The position numbers and the translations under genes were made by a program. From Massilia sp. H-1 (GTDB lineage: Bacteria > Pseudomonadota > Gammaproteobacteria > Burkholderiales > Burkholderiaceae_D), in contig CP087969.1 in NCBI GenBank assembly GCA_024703915.1, positions 2,790,001 through 2,854,000 on the forward strand: 64,000 bases of DNA. The letters are read 5' to 3'. This document shows positions 1 to 13,009 of this stretch, piece after piece (within the stretch, counting starts at the first letter, position 1; the number at the start of each line of letters is the position of its first letter). The notes below the pieces were generated by a model. That model worked only from the letters and a program-made list of their open reading frames with translations, searched no databases and had not been told where the DNA came from.

Positions 1-892
1 TTCCACGCTCGACCAGAAAAATGGCCTCTACCTGGCAGGCGCTTAAGCAACAGCGCCAGTTCAAGCCTGTCGTCAACAGCGTTCACGCCCAAATACGCCG
101 TCACCTGGGAAGTCGATCCCGCCCACACCGTCTACAGCAGCGTGGCCAAGGGTTTCCGCCTGGGCGGCTCGAACGTGTTCGTGCCACCGACCACCTGCGG
201 CCCGGATCTGGAAGCGAACGGCATCGAAAATGGCCCGCCGACCTATTCGCCGGACAGCCTGTGGAGCTATGAAGTCGGCAGCAAGTCGCGCTTCCTGAAC
301 AACCGCGTCACTTTCAATGCCGACGTGTTTTACGTCAAATGGAAGAACATCCAGCAAGGCGTGTACCTGCCGACCTGCGCCTATACCTACAACGCTAACG
401 CGGGAGATGCGACCAGCAAGGGCATCGAATTCGAGCTCAAGGCCAAGCCCATGGCCTAGCCTGACGCTGGGCGCTTCCGGCGGCTGGGTCAAGGCGGAAT
501 TGTCGAACGACAAGGGCCTGCAAAACGGCATCGTCGGCGCGGTCGCCGGTGCGCCGATTCAGGGCGTGCCGAAGTACAACGCGAGCGTCATTGCGCAATA
601 CAACTTCTCCATCTTCGACGGCAAGAGTGCCTTCGTGATGGCCGGTATGCACTGGGTGGGCGCGAGCAAGGGATCGCTCGATCCGGAACAGACCGACTAC
701 AACCGCCCGGCCTATCACACGGCCGACCTGAGCGCTTCAGGCATCACGCTGGGTAGCGTCAATCTGAGTCTGTTCATCAAGAACGCGCTCGATGCCGATA
801 CCGTCATTCAGCATCCGCAAGTCGCGTCCATCGTGCAAGGCTACCGCGTACAGCCACGCAGCATCGGCATGAGCGTGGGAGCGAAATTCTGA
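1..892 (+). CDS. TonB-dependent receptor, C-terminal part
   Basis: This is the outer-membrane barrel end of a TonB-dependent receptor whose start lies before the window. After repair it reads through typical barrel text: a YSSVAKGFRLGG strand, the segment LWSYEVGSKSRFLNNRVTFNADVF (seen in two pieces), FELKAKPM, and a terminal aromatic strand ending in GAKF. Two frame breaks, near 43 and 458, sit where an Ala-Gly pair (GCCGGC) is expected; without them the reading is continuous from base 2. The substrate cannot be told; related receptors take up siderophores, vitamin B12 or sugars. The stop overlaps the start of the following peptidase by one base, so the two are probably one transcript. Confidence 0.88.
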
Positions 893-2613
893 TGAAAATG
901 CGCACCATTGTTGTGGCGACGCTGTTCGCCTTGTCCGGCGCGGCAGTCGCAAAAACGCCTGCTGGCGGCGCCGACGCGCAATACCAGCATGTGCAGAATG
1001 AACGCAACCGGGCGGAAAAGATGTCCGGCGAGGGCGCCAGCGCGGCCCAACTGCGGCAGGCCGCCGCACGGCTCGAAGCGGCGCTCGGCTATCTGGCCAC
1101 GCCCGATGTCCATGAGCGCGCCACCGGCAATATTTTTCTGTATTTCCGTGGACACGACGTGCGCATGGATCTGGCGAGCATTTACGCGGTCTGGGCCAGA
1201 AGGACAAAGCACTGACGATGTTGGAACAGATGCTGCGCTTCTATCTCGTTCCCGGTGTCATGGACATGATTGCCAAGGACAAGGCATTCGCGGACTTGCA
1301 GGCGGAACCGCGTTTCCAGAAGGTGATCGTGGAAGCCTCCCCGCCGCAAGCGTGTCTGGAACGGGAAAGTCTTCGAAACGCCTTACCAGGACAAGCTGAG
1401 CGTGCAGGAGCGGGTGGCTGGGCTGTCCCTGTTCTGGTCCGAAGCGCGCCATGGTTTTGTTCATTTCGGCCATGTCCCGGATCTGGATTGGAACCAGATC
1501 TACATGAACTACCTCGACAAGGTCATGGCGGCCGAGACCACGCGTGATTACTATCGCGTGCTGATGCAGCTGGCGCCCTTGCTCCGGGATGGACACACGA
1601 ACATTTATCCGCCGCGCGAACTGGAAGACGAATTCTATGCGCGTCCACCGCTGTCCACCGCCCTGGTGGAGGACAAGGTGATCGTGCTGCGCGTGGACAG
1701 CCCGGCACTGGCGCGCCAGTTGCAGGTGGGCGACGAGATCGTGGCAGTCGACGGATTGCCGGTACGCGATTACGCCGAGCAGAAAGTGGCGCCGTTTGCC
1801 AGCGCCTCGACCGCGCAGGACCGCGACGTGCGGCTCTACAGTTACCAGTTCTTGTCGGGCGCAGCGGCAACGCCGGTCAAGCTGCGCGTGCGTTCGGCAG
1901 CGCAGGTCGAACGCGATGAAACGGTAGCGCGTTCTGGCTACACTGATGTAAGTAGGAAAGACACAGGCGGCGTGCGCATGCTTCTGCTTGCGGCGTAGCC
2001 TACATTGCGCTCAATCAGTTCGAGAATGATGCCGGGGTGAAGGAGTTCGAAAGGCGCTGCCGCAAATCATGCAGGCAAAGGGCCTGGTCATCGATGTGCG
2101 CAACAACGGCGGCGGCTCATCGCATTTCGGCCTTCAGATCCTTAGTTATCTGAGCAAGAAAGCGATCGTCTCGTCGGCATCGTTCGAACGCGCCAACGAA
2201 GCAGTCACGCGCGCAGAACGGGCTAGAACGATCACATGGACGCCGATGCAAGATACCCCGTATTCCTCCAAGCATGCGCAGGTCTACACCGGCCCGGTCG
2301 CGGTGCTGACGGGGCCGCGCACTTTCTCAGTAGGCGAAGACTTCGTGCTTGCATTCGAACTCATGAAACGTGGGAAAATCATCGGCCGCGCCACGGCTTT
2401 AGCAGCACCGGCCAGCCGCTGCAATTCGGCATGCCTGGCGGCGGCATGGCCAGGGTGTGCGTCAAGCTCGATACCTATCCGGACGGACGCAGCTTCGTCG
2501 GCAAGGGGATCGCGCCCGATATCGAAGTCAAGCCGAGTGTCGACGACGTGCGCAGCGGCCGCGATGCTGCGCTCGAGCGCGCCCTGGCCGAGCTGGCCGC
2601 AACGAAGAGCTAA
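892..2613 (+). CDS. S41-family (tail-specific type) peptidase, secreted
   Basis: The protein begins with a signal peptide (MKMRTIVVATLFALSGAAVA) and is about 570 residues after repair. An N-terminal helical part (to about residue 150) is followed by a PDZ-like segment (LQVGDEIVAVDGLPV) and the S41 catalytic core: the strand GLVIDVRNNGGGSS, then GPRTFSVGEDFVLAF with the probable nucleophile serine near base 2330, then a GMPGGGM loop. Frame breaks occur near 1192, 1355, 1999, 2055 and 2393; those at 1999 and 2393 are lost GCCGGC sites and the one at 2055 is a shortened A run. It starts inside the stop codon of the preceding TonB receptor. It probably trims a periplasmic protein or peptide; no substrate is evident. 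Confidence 0.85.
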
Positions 2614-2668
2614 GTCGCAGTTCCGCCACGACATCGCCCTCGCGCAGGCCAAGTGCTAGAGCGGCCTT

Positions 2669-4968
<2,300 letters not shown>

Positions 4969-5063
4969 ACGGGCTCCTTCCTGGCCGACATTGCAGGACA
5001 GACATTACTGCCGATTCTAAGCCAGTTCTCTTATGCAAAGAGCATATTCGACGCACTGCCCAC

Positions 5064-6300
5064 TCAGCTTGCGGCCGCGTTCTCGATCGCGAAACTGAGC
5101 CCTGCATACTGCTGCAGGCGCGGGATCAGCGCCAGACCCATGGCGCTGCCCGGCGTCCAGACGCCGCCATGCTTACCATGCTGCGGTCGGGGTCGCCCAC
5201 CAGGCACAGCGCAGCTTCCACGATCATCTTGCAGGTGGAACCGTAGCCGGGATCGCGGTCGCCCTTGACGCAGGCGCGCAGCCGTTGCCCGCCCGCCGTT
5301 TCGCCCACGAACAGCAAGTCGTAACGCCCGCTCTCGCGCGCCTTCAGGTCCGGACCCTCGCCCGGCTTGGCCAGCACGAAGCGGCGCAGCAGTGAGCGGG
5401 CCGGGCCGAAGCCAAGCGCCACATTCTGCAGCCAGGTCATGCGCACCATATTCTTGGCACGCCGGGCGCCCTTGGGGCCATCGCCGGTCATCATTTTTTC
5501 GTCGTAGCGGAATTGCTTGCCCCAGGGATGGCCGAGCACGGCGTTGGTGCGGTGCACGTTCTTGGTGTTGATGGTTGCCATCATGAATGGCGCGGTCCAT
5601 GCGCCTACCCAGTCGTCGTAACTGGCCGCGTCGCCGGGCGGCTGGGGCGGGCCGCTAAAGCCGGGCGTGAGCGCGAACGGATCGGCCATGGTGGCCGCCA
5701 GCGCCGGTTCGCGTTCGATGCGTTCCATGGTGGCCATGCCGCTGGCCAGGGTGCCGCCGGAAATACCGCCCTTGATCCTGCGCACGCGGCCGCGCACGCT
5801 GGTCAGCGGTGCGCCGAAACGCTGCTGCGCTTCGTGCTGCAGGTAGACCACGCCAATGTCGAAGGGAATCGAATCGAAGCCGCAGGAAAACACGATGCGC
5901 GCCGCTGCTGCGGGCCGGAATTTCCAGCTGGGGAATCATCTGCGCCATCCAGCCCGGCTCGCCGCACAGGTCGACGTAATCAGTGCTTAGCCTGGGCGCA
6001 GGCGCGCACCAGCGCTTCGCCATACAGCTGATAGGGGCCGACCGTGGTGATCACCACCTTGGCGCGCGCCACCAGCGCTGTCAGCGCCGCCACATCATCC
6101 GGCGTCGGCCGTGATCAGCGCCACGCTGTCGGGTGCGCCCACCTGCTTGCGCACTTCCTCGAGCCGGGCGGCATTGCGGCCCGCCATCGCCCAGCGGATG
6201 TCGCTGCTTAAGCGCCGTAATGCTGGCTCAGATATTCCACGACCAGGCGCCCGGTGAACCCGGTCGCGCCGAAAACGATCAGATCAAATTCCTTGTTCAT
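5064..6300 (-). CDS. Saccharopine dehydrogenase-like / trans-acting enoyl reductase family protein
   Basis: The start reads MNKEFDLIVFGATGFTGRLV, a Rossmann GxTGxTG nucleotide site, followed by WAMAGRN and VVITTVGPYQLYGE. Further on come CGEPGWM and CGFDSIPFD, hallmarks of the saccharopine dehydrogenase-like oxidoreductase (trans-acting enoyl reductase) family; the length of about 410 residues fits. The exact substrate is unknown; mycobacterial relatives act on lipids. Breaks near 5168, 5990 and 6208 are lost GCCGGC sites, restoring Ala-Gly each time. It stands alone, on the strand opposite to the WD40-caspase gene. Confidence 0.85.
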
Positions 6301-6462
6301 GCGCATTCCCGACAGACAGTTGGTAGTGGCACATCATGCCAGAAAAAAGCGGCCGAAAGCAGCACCCGCGCCGTCTTTTCCACGCCACCAGCCGTGCTGC
6401 ATAAGCTTGCCTTCAGTTATCATTGGTGGTCATTTGACTATGTAAGCAACGAGGATCTGAGT

Positions 6463-9400
6463 ATGTGGAGCGGGAAAACGTTCGCCACCCTGAGCGGCTG
6501 GCTCGGCTGCTGCGTGCTGTCGCTGGCGCTGGCCCAGGAGCAGCCGCGCCTGGTCGTCCAGAGCGGCCACACGGCAGCGTCGATTCGGTCGCGTTCTCGC
6601 CCGATGCGCGCCTGATCGCATCCGGCGCCAGCGATTACACGGTCAAGCTGTGGGACGCTGCGCGCGGCCGCTTGCTGCGCACTTTGTCCGGCCACCAGGG
6701 GCAGGTGCTCTCGGTCGCTTTCTCGGCGGACGGCAACACGCTGGCCTCGGCCGCCATGGGCGGGACCGTCAAGCTGTGGGATCCGGCGAGCGGGAAAATG
6801 CTGCGCTCGTTTGACGATACCGGCGACACGCTGGCCCTCACGCGCGACGGCCGCACCCTGGTCATGCGGCAGGCGCAGCAAGTGCTCAAGGTGATCGACC
6901 TGGGCACGGGCGCGGTCCGCACTTTTACCGGCCACAGCGGCTCGATTGCCAGCATCGCGATCTCGCCGGACGGCAAGCTGGTCGCTTCGGCCAGCGCCGA
7001 CCGCAGCGTCATTGTCTGGAACCTCGCTTCCGGCAAGCCGGTGCTGACACTCAAGGGCCATGACGGCGGCGTCAGCGCGGTCGCCTTCGCCGCCCAGGGG
7101 CGCATCCTGGTCAGCGGCGGCGAAGACAAGCAGCTGCGCGTGTGGGACGCCGCCAGCGGCAAGCTGCTGCGCCAGATGGCCCTGGACTACAACATCGCTT
7201 CTCTGTCGGTGGCCAGCGACGGACGCGCCATTGCCGCCGCCACTTTGTCGGACATCACGGTGTGGGACAGCCAGGACGGCAAGCTGCTGCGCACGCTGAC
7301 GGGCGCGGCCGGTTCGTCGACCGCCTCGGTGGCGGCAGTGGCGTTCGCGCCGAATGCGCCGCTGCTGGTATCGGGTCATTTCGGGATCCGCTTCGACGAC
7401 TACGCCGTGCGCCTGTGGGACACGCGCGAAGGCAAGCTGGCGCGCACCTTCACCGGCCACGCCGACAGCGCCAACCGGCTGGCCTGGTCGCCGGACGGCA
7501 AGCAGCTGGTGGTGGCCTAGGCTGGGATGGCACGATCGACTGGTGGGACCTTCCCTCGGGCAAGTCGCAGCGCGTCGAGGGCATCGGCAGCCTGTACGCG
7601 GCCACCTTTTCGCCCGACGGCAAACGCTTCGCCTATGGCCAGCAGCCAAACGTGCAGGTGCAGGACGCCCACAGCGGCAAGCGCTTGCTGACCCTGAAAG
7701 GCCATACTGGCATCATCGGTGCGCTGGCGTTCTCGCCGGACGGTACCCTGCTCGCGTCCGGCAGCAAGGACCACAGCGTACGGCTGTGGGACAGCACGAG
7801 CGGCAAACTGCTGTTCCAGCTCGACGGCCACAAGGACGAGGTCGGCGCCGCGGCGTTTTCGCCGGACGGCAAGCTGCTCGCCAGCGGCGCCGACGACGAT
7901 ACCGTCAAGCTGTGGGATCCGGCCAGCGGCAAGCTGCTTGCGACCCTGCCCGGCTACCGCGGCTGGGTCCGGGCGCTGGCCTTTTCGCGCGACGGCAAGA
8001 TCCTGGCCGCCGCCAACTACAACCAGGAAGTGGCGCTGTGGGACGTGGCCGCGCAAAAATCGTGCGCCGCCTGGAAGGCCACAGCGCCGCCATCAACGAC
8101 GTCGTGTATTCGCCGGACGGCAAGCTGATGGCGACCGCCAGCTCCGATCAGAGCGTGCGCCTGTGGGACAGCGAGAGCGGCGCCTTGCTGCAGACCATGG
8201 ACGGCCACCAGGGCTGGGTCACCTCGGTCCGTTTCTCTCCGAACGGCAAGTTCCTGGTGTCGGGCGGCGAAGACCATACCACCCGCCTGTGGCGCGTGCG
8301 TGACGCTGCGCCGCTGGCGATCATGAGCACGTTTACGACGGTAGCTGGGTCGTGGTCGATCCTTCCGGCCGCTTCGACACGGCCGACCTCGAAGAAATGC
8401 GCGGCTTGCATTGGGTCATGCCGGGCGACCAGCGCAGCGCGGTCCCGATCGAACTGTTCATGCGCGACTACTATGAACCGCGCTTGCTGTCGCGCTTGCT
8501 CAAGGAAGAAAAATTCGGGCCGCTGCGTTCCCTGGCCAGCTTGAACCGCCTGCAGCCGCAGGTCGGGATTGCGGACATCAAGGCGGACGCGGGCGGCAGC
8601 ACGGTCAGCGTCACCGTCGAGGTCGAATCGGTGCGTGCTGCGGCGGGAGCGAAGGCGGCGGCCAGCGGCGTGCAGGATCTGGAAGCTGTTCCGCAACGGC
8701 CAGCTGGTGGCCAGCACGCCCGACGACGGCGGTGCGCTCAAGCTCGACGCCAAAGGCCGCGCGCGCCTGACGTTTGCTTAAGCATCCAGCTGGGCCAGGC
8801 AGCCAAGCCAGCGGCAAGTTCGATTTCAGCGCGTATGCCTTCAATGCCGACCGCGTCAAGAGCGGCACCGCGCACCGCGCCTACGAAGTCGCCGCCGCAG
8901 TGACACGTCCGGCGCGGCGCGCCTACCTGGTGGTGATCGGCGTCAACGCGTACGAGAATGCCTTGCTCGACCTTAAGTATGCCGCCAACGACGCGGCCAG
9001 CATCGAGCAGACGCTGGCGGCCCGCCTGCGCGCACGCGGCGGCTTCGAGGACGTGGTCACGGTGCCGCTGGTGTCGCGCCAGACGATAGCGCAAGGCGGC
9101 GCGCTTGGCGCGGCCAGCAAGCAAAATATCCGCACCGTGCTCGACGTGCTGGCCGGGCGCCCCGTCAGCGCCGCGCTGCGCGCGCAGATTCCGAACGCGG
9201 ACAAGCTGCGCAAGGCGACCCCGGACGATGCGGTGTTCCTGTCGTTTTCCGGCCATGGCTTCTATGAATCGGGCGGCGACTTTTACTTGCTGCCGACCGA
9301 TATCGGCCCCGGCAAGACGCGCCAGCCAACCGACGCGGTGCTGGCCGCCAGCATTTCCAGTGCCGAGCTGACGCGCTGGCTGCGCCCGGTGGACGGCGGC

Positions 9401-9869
9401 GACATGGCGCTCGTCATCGATGCCTGCCATTCGGGCGCGGCGGTGGGGGCCGACTTCAAGCCGGGACCGATGGGCAGCCGCGGCCTCGGCCAGCTGGCCT
9501 TCGACAAGGGCATGCTGGTGCTGGCCGCAACCCAGGCCGACAATGTCGCGCTGGAAGCCGAGGAACTTGAACATGGCTACCTCAGCTACGCTGGTGGTGC
9601 AGGAAGGCTTGCTGGGCGGACGTGCCGACTTCAAGCCGAAGGATGGCCGCATCACGGCCATGAGTGGCTCGGCTATGCGGCCCAGCGCGTGCCGCAGCTG
9701 GCCATGGAAGTGGACAGCCAAGCACTTTTGCGCGCGGCACCGGGCTCAAGGCGCTCAAGCGCAATATCGGCGGCGAAGCGGCGACCGAACTCGATGACGA
9801 CGTGCAGCAGCTTAAGCACTGTTCGAATTCCGGCGCCGGAATGCCGGTACCGAGCTGGTTGTACAGTGA
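6463..9869 (+). CDS. WD40-repeat protein fused to a caspase-like (C14) peptidase
   Basis: A signal peptide (MWSGKTFATLSGWLGCC...) leads into fourteen WD40 repeats (about residues 35-630), enough for two seven-bladed propellers, recognisable by repeated GH...FSPDGKLLASG...VKLWD units. A linker (GRFDTADLEEMRGLHWVMPG) and a beta-sandwich stretch follow, then a caspase-like domain with both catalytic residues: His in FLSFSGHGFYESGGDFYLLP and Cys in ALVIDACHSGAA. Total is about 1130 residues. Breaks near 7519, 8780 and 9812 are lost GCCGGC sites; those near 8055, 8325, 8680, 9655 and 9725 are single-base errors. Bacterial caspase-WD40 fusions are known but little understood; they are suspected signalling or self-killing proteases. 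The signal peptide would place this one outside the cytoplasm. Confidence 0.9.
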
Positions 9870-9917
9870 CAGTCATTGCGTTAACATCAATCAAGAACAC
9901 GCGAACGGAATAAGACG

Positions 9918-10835
9918 ATGCCAACAAGCGAGCCGACCAGCACAACGACCACCGAGGCGGTGGACACGGTGCCATGTCCCTACTGTGCCGAACACATCAA
10001 GCCGCAAGCCATCGTGTGTCTAAGCATTGCGGAAGGGACTTGTATTTCTTTGCGCCCATCATGCAGCGCCTGGCTGCCCTCGAGACCGCGATTCATATCG
10101 GCGAGGCCACCACGGCCGGAAAATTGTCGCAGCGGATAGAGCGTCTCGAAGCGGCCCTGGCGGGGCGCCCTGCGGCCGCGTCGGATACCGCGTCGGATAC
10201 CGCGTCGGATACCGCGTCGAATACCGCGTCGGATACCGCGCCGCCGCCTGAGCGCCTGCCCGAGATCGTGGAAGACACGAGCTGGCTGCGCAGCATCACC
10301 ACCTCGGGCGCCTGCCTGCTGGCCCTGGTGGCTGCGTTCACGATGCTGAGCCTGGTTTTCGACGTCAAGGAAATCTTCCTGCGCACGGCATCGATCCTGA
10401 TTCCGATCCCGTTCGCCTTCGTGCACGCGGCGCGGAGCCGCTTCGGCTTCGCGCGCGAAGCGATGTTCGGCTTGCTGGTGACGAGCGCCTTCCTGGCGAT
10501 CATGACCCTGATTCTGGCCCGCCTGCAAGACTTGCCATGGGCACCGCAGGACGCGCGAATGGCGCGAAATCATCACCTACGGCAGCAGCATTCTGTGCGC
10601 CTGGCTGACCGGCGCCATTCTGGCCCGCATCCTGGCCGAGCGCACGGGCCTGCGCAGCGCCGGTCCGCTGGCGCTGGAGGCGGCGCGCCTGCTGGCCAGT
10701 TTCTCGTCGAACGGGCGCGAACGGGGCGACCAGGTCAAGGCGCTGGCATCGGCGCTGCAATCGTTCGCCAGCAATGTCGCCATCGCCGGTACCTCGATCG
10801 CGGCCGTCTGGACCGGCATCGGCAAACTCTTTTAA
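9918..10835 (+). CDS. Zinc-ribbon membrane protein with Ser-Asp-Thr-Ala repeats
   Basis: The N-terminus carries a zinc-ribbon pair, CPYC near residue 21 and C(R)HCGRDL near residue 36. Next come a coiled-coil-like segment (LAALETAI...RIERLEAAL), five tandem Ser-Asp/Asn-Thr-Ala units, and about four hydrophobic segments (SGACLLALVAAFTMLSLVF, ILIPIPFAFVHAA, FGLLVTSAFLAIMTLILA, ILCAWLTGAILARIL). About 300 residues. Breaks near 10020 (lost GCCGGC) and 10555 interrupt it. I do not recognise the family. It follows the WD40-caspase gene by 48 bases on the same strand, so they may be co-transcribed. Confidence 0.75.
10178..10237 (+). repeat. Five tandem 12-bp units encoding Ser-Asp-Thr-Ala
   Basis: The unit GCGTCGGATACC repeats five times head to tail; the fourth copy has one change (GGATACC to GAATACC, Asp to Asn). 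Unit length is a multiple of three, so copy-number change would lengthen or shorten the linker between coiled coil and membrane part of the host protein without breaking the frame. Confidence 0.9.
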
Positions 10836-10854
10836 TTCATTTCAGGATATGACC

Positions 10855-11295
10855 ATGACTGTTACCAAGTGCATTTTCTTCAGCTTGCTCGCCGCGACGG
10901 CGCTCAACGCGTCCGCCGTCACGCTGATCACTGAAAGCGAAGCACAGCTGCCGAAAGCGCCCAAGGCCGACAGCCGGGTAGGCCTCACGCGCGGACCCAG
11001 CATCGAAGTGGTCACGCCGCAGGCAGAAGAGCAAGTGCGTTCAGCTTGCCCGCATCGCGGTGCGCTTCGTGCCGCACGGCGGGGGCCAGATCGCGCCCGA
11101 CAGCGTCAAGCTGGTCTACATGTCCAACCCGCGCGTGGACCTGACCGACCGCGTCAAGAGCTACATCAAGGGCGACAGCCTGACCATTCCCGACGCGGAA
11201 ATGCTTAGGCCGGAACCCATCAGCTGATGTTGCAGGTAAAAGATAACGAAGGCCGTGCAGGCAAGGAATACCTGACGCTGAAAGTCGTCAAATGA
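10855..11295 (+). CDS. Small secreted protein of unknown function
   Basis: A signal peptide (MTVTKCIFFSLLAATALNASA) precedes about 120 residues with a beta-rich stretch (ARIAVRFVPHGGGQIAPD, SVKLVYMSNPRVDLTDRV, HQLMLQVKDNEGRAGKEYLTLKVVK) that resembles an immunoglobulin-like fold. I chose the second of two nearby ATGs because AGG lies eight bases ahead of it. Breaks near 11040 and 11205 (the latter a lost GCCGGC) interrupt it. Its stop overlaps the next start (ATGA), so it is coupled to the PH-domain gene. Confidence 0.7.
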
Positions 11296-11831
11296 GCGCT
11301 ACCGAGCCGGTCTTCCATGCCAAGATCAATCCGCTGATCAAGCCATTCCTGGTGGTCCAGATCGGGTTCACGATGGTGATCACGATCATCGGCATTCCGC
11401 TGGCCATCGTGTGGTTCCTGGGCCTGGGCCGCTGGTGGGCCCAGCACTACTACGACAAGCTCGAATGCCACCTCAGCGACAAGACGCTGCGTTACCGCAA
11501 GGGCATCCTGGTGCAGGTGGAAAAGACCATCCCGCTGGAAAATATCCAGGACGTGACCTTCATCGAGGGCCCGATCCTGCGCCATTTCCAGCTCAGCACG
11601 CTGAAGTTCGAAACCATGCCAGCAGCGGCGCCGGGACAAGCCAACGACATGCACCTGACCGGTATTGTCGACGCCCACGATTTCCGCAACCGCATCCTGG
11701 CCGCGCGCGACCGGCTCAAGCAGGAACAGCGCGGCGCGGCCCCTTCCGTGGTAAGCGCCGATGCCCAGCTCGAGGCGTTGCGCGGCATAGAACGCAAGCT
11801 CGACCAGATCATCGGCCTCATGCAGCGCTAA
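11292..11831 (+). CDS. Membrane protein with bacterial PH domain (bPH2/DUF304 type)
   Basis: The reading frame is intact at 179 residues. One membrane hairpin (PFLVVQIGFTMVITIIG and IPLAIVWFLGLG) is followed by a bacterial pleckstrin-homology domain with the family pattern: YYDKLECHLSDKTLRYRKGIL, then EKTIPLENIQDV and HFQLSTLKFET. A short C-terminal helix (ALRGIERKLDQIIGLM) may form a coiled coil. Proteins of this family are thought to sit at the inner membrane; the role here is unknown. It overlaps the preceding gene by four bases. Confidence 0.85.
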   Translation: MSATEPVFHAKINPLIKPFLVVQIGFTMVITIIGIPLAIVWFLGLGRWWAQHYYDKLECHLSDKTLRYRKGILVQVEKTIPLENIQDVTFIEGPILRHFQLSTLKFETMPAAAPGQANDMHLTGIVDAHDFRNRILAARDRLKQEQRGAAPSVVSADAQLEALRGIERKLDQIIGLMQR

Positions 11832-11835
11832 GGCC

Positions 11836-12880
11836 TCATTCGGGCTTCTGTACCACATAGCCTTTCGTTTCCAGCGTGTGCAGCAAGCCCTTCGGGTCCA
11901 GCAGGCGGCGGATGTGCATGACGGCAGAAGGTGCTGTTGTTCGTGTCCAGTGCCTTTTCCACGGCATTGACCCAAGCCTCGGCCATGCGCGCATCCATGG
12001 CCTGGAATTCCGGTGAATTCTTGAGCGCCGGGCTGCTGGTCATGGCGTCCTTGCAGGCTTGTTCGCGGTCACCGAAATCGATGCGCGCGATGACGTCGAT
12101 GTCGCCGATGGCCCAGGCGTTGGCGCGCGCCTTGAGCGCGTCGATATCGGTTTCGAGCCGGTCCAGCGTGGCCGAGAAGCAAGCCGCGTCTTCCAGCGAG
12201 GACTTCTTGAAATCCTTGAGCACGGCGCGTGGATCCTTGATCGGCACGACGACGGCCGGGTTGGTGACCTTGAGCTTGTTTTTCTTGACGATCTGGTCAA
12301 TCGTCGCATGCACCTTGTAGTCGTTTTCCAGATGCGCTTTCTGGAGCGCGGCGCGGTACAACTGCTCGGCCACGAAAATCGGCCGCTTGCGCTCGATATC
12401 GTCGTTCTGGCCGATATACTTTTCCTTGAACGGCAGCCAGCGTGCGTAAAGGTCGGCAGGCAGCACATCCTTGAGCGTCGCGCCGTCAGGATTCTTCTGC
12501 AGACCAATGGCCAGCGGCAGCATGGTCATGGCGCGCCAGATACTGATGTCGAGCTTGGCCGAGGGCGACTGGATGAATTCCTGGGATTGCGCCAGAATGG
12601 TCTCGACTTCGTGGGCGCGCCATTCCATTTTTTCGGGCAGCGGCGCATACGTGCCGAAAATCCACAGCACGTGCTCGCCCTTGCTCACTTTCCACAGGCC
12701 GGGACCGGGGCGCTGGCCGACCACCAGGATCTTTTCGGGCGCCGCTTCGGCGGCAACGGCTTCGGCCGCCGCGGAATCGGCCGCCGCGGCAACGGCCGCC
12801 GCCGGGTCGGGGGCGGTCTGGGCCCAGGCGGGCGCGGCAAGAAGAAACAGGCAGAACAGGGAGGTGCGTTGCAGGGACAT
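11836..12880 (-). CDS. TraB/GumN family protein, secreted
   Basis: The protein starts with a signal peptide (MSLQRTSLFCLFLLAAPAWAQ), has an Ala-rich linker, then the TraB/GumN core: GPGLWKVSKGEHVLWIFGTYAPLP near residue 55, where family members have a GT(H/Y)-type motif, and a C-terminal VMHIRRLLDPKGLLHTLETKGYVV. Length is about 345 residues. One frame break near 11918 is a single-base insertion. I took the ATG at the signal peptide although the frame is open further upstream. The family is related to erythromycin-esterase/Tiki metalloproteases; no activity can be read here. Confidence 0.85.
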
Positions 12881-13009
12881 GCGGGCGCCTTGGCTGGAAG
12901 TTGGGCGCCCAGTGTAACGTGACAAGAGGGCAACACGGCCCCTTTGTGACGAACTGCAATTTCACGCCGCAGACCGGCGTTTTCGTGCGACAGTCTGCAA
13001 GCGGCCTGG

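Noticed and set aside
8972..8978. CTTAAG at this site as another lost GCCGGC
   Set aside because: It reads Leu-Lys in the caspase domain (LLDLKYAANDA), which is the expected family text, and the frame is open.
12059..12922. Long plus-strand open frame opposite the TraB/GumN gene
   Set aside because: It is the antisense shadow of a recognised gene in GC-rich DNA, with Arg/Gly-rich text and no family match.
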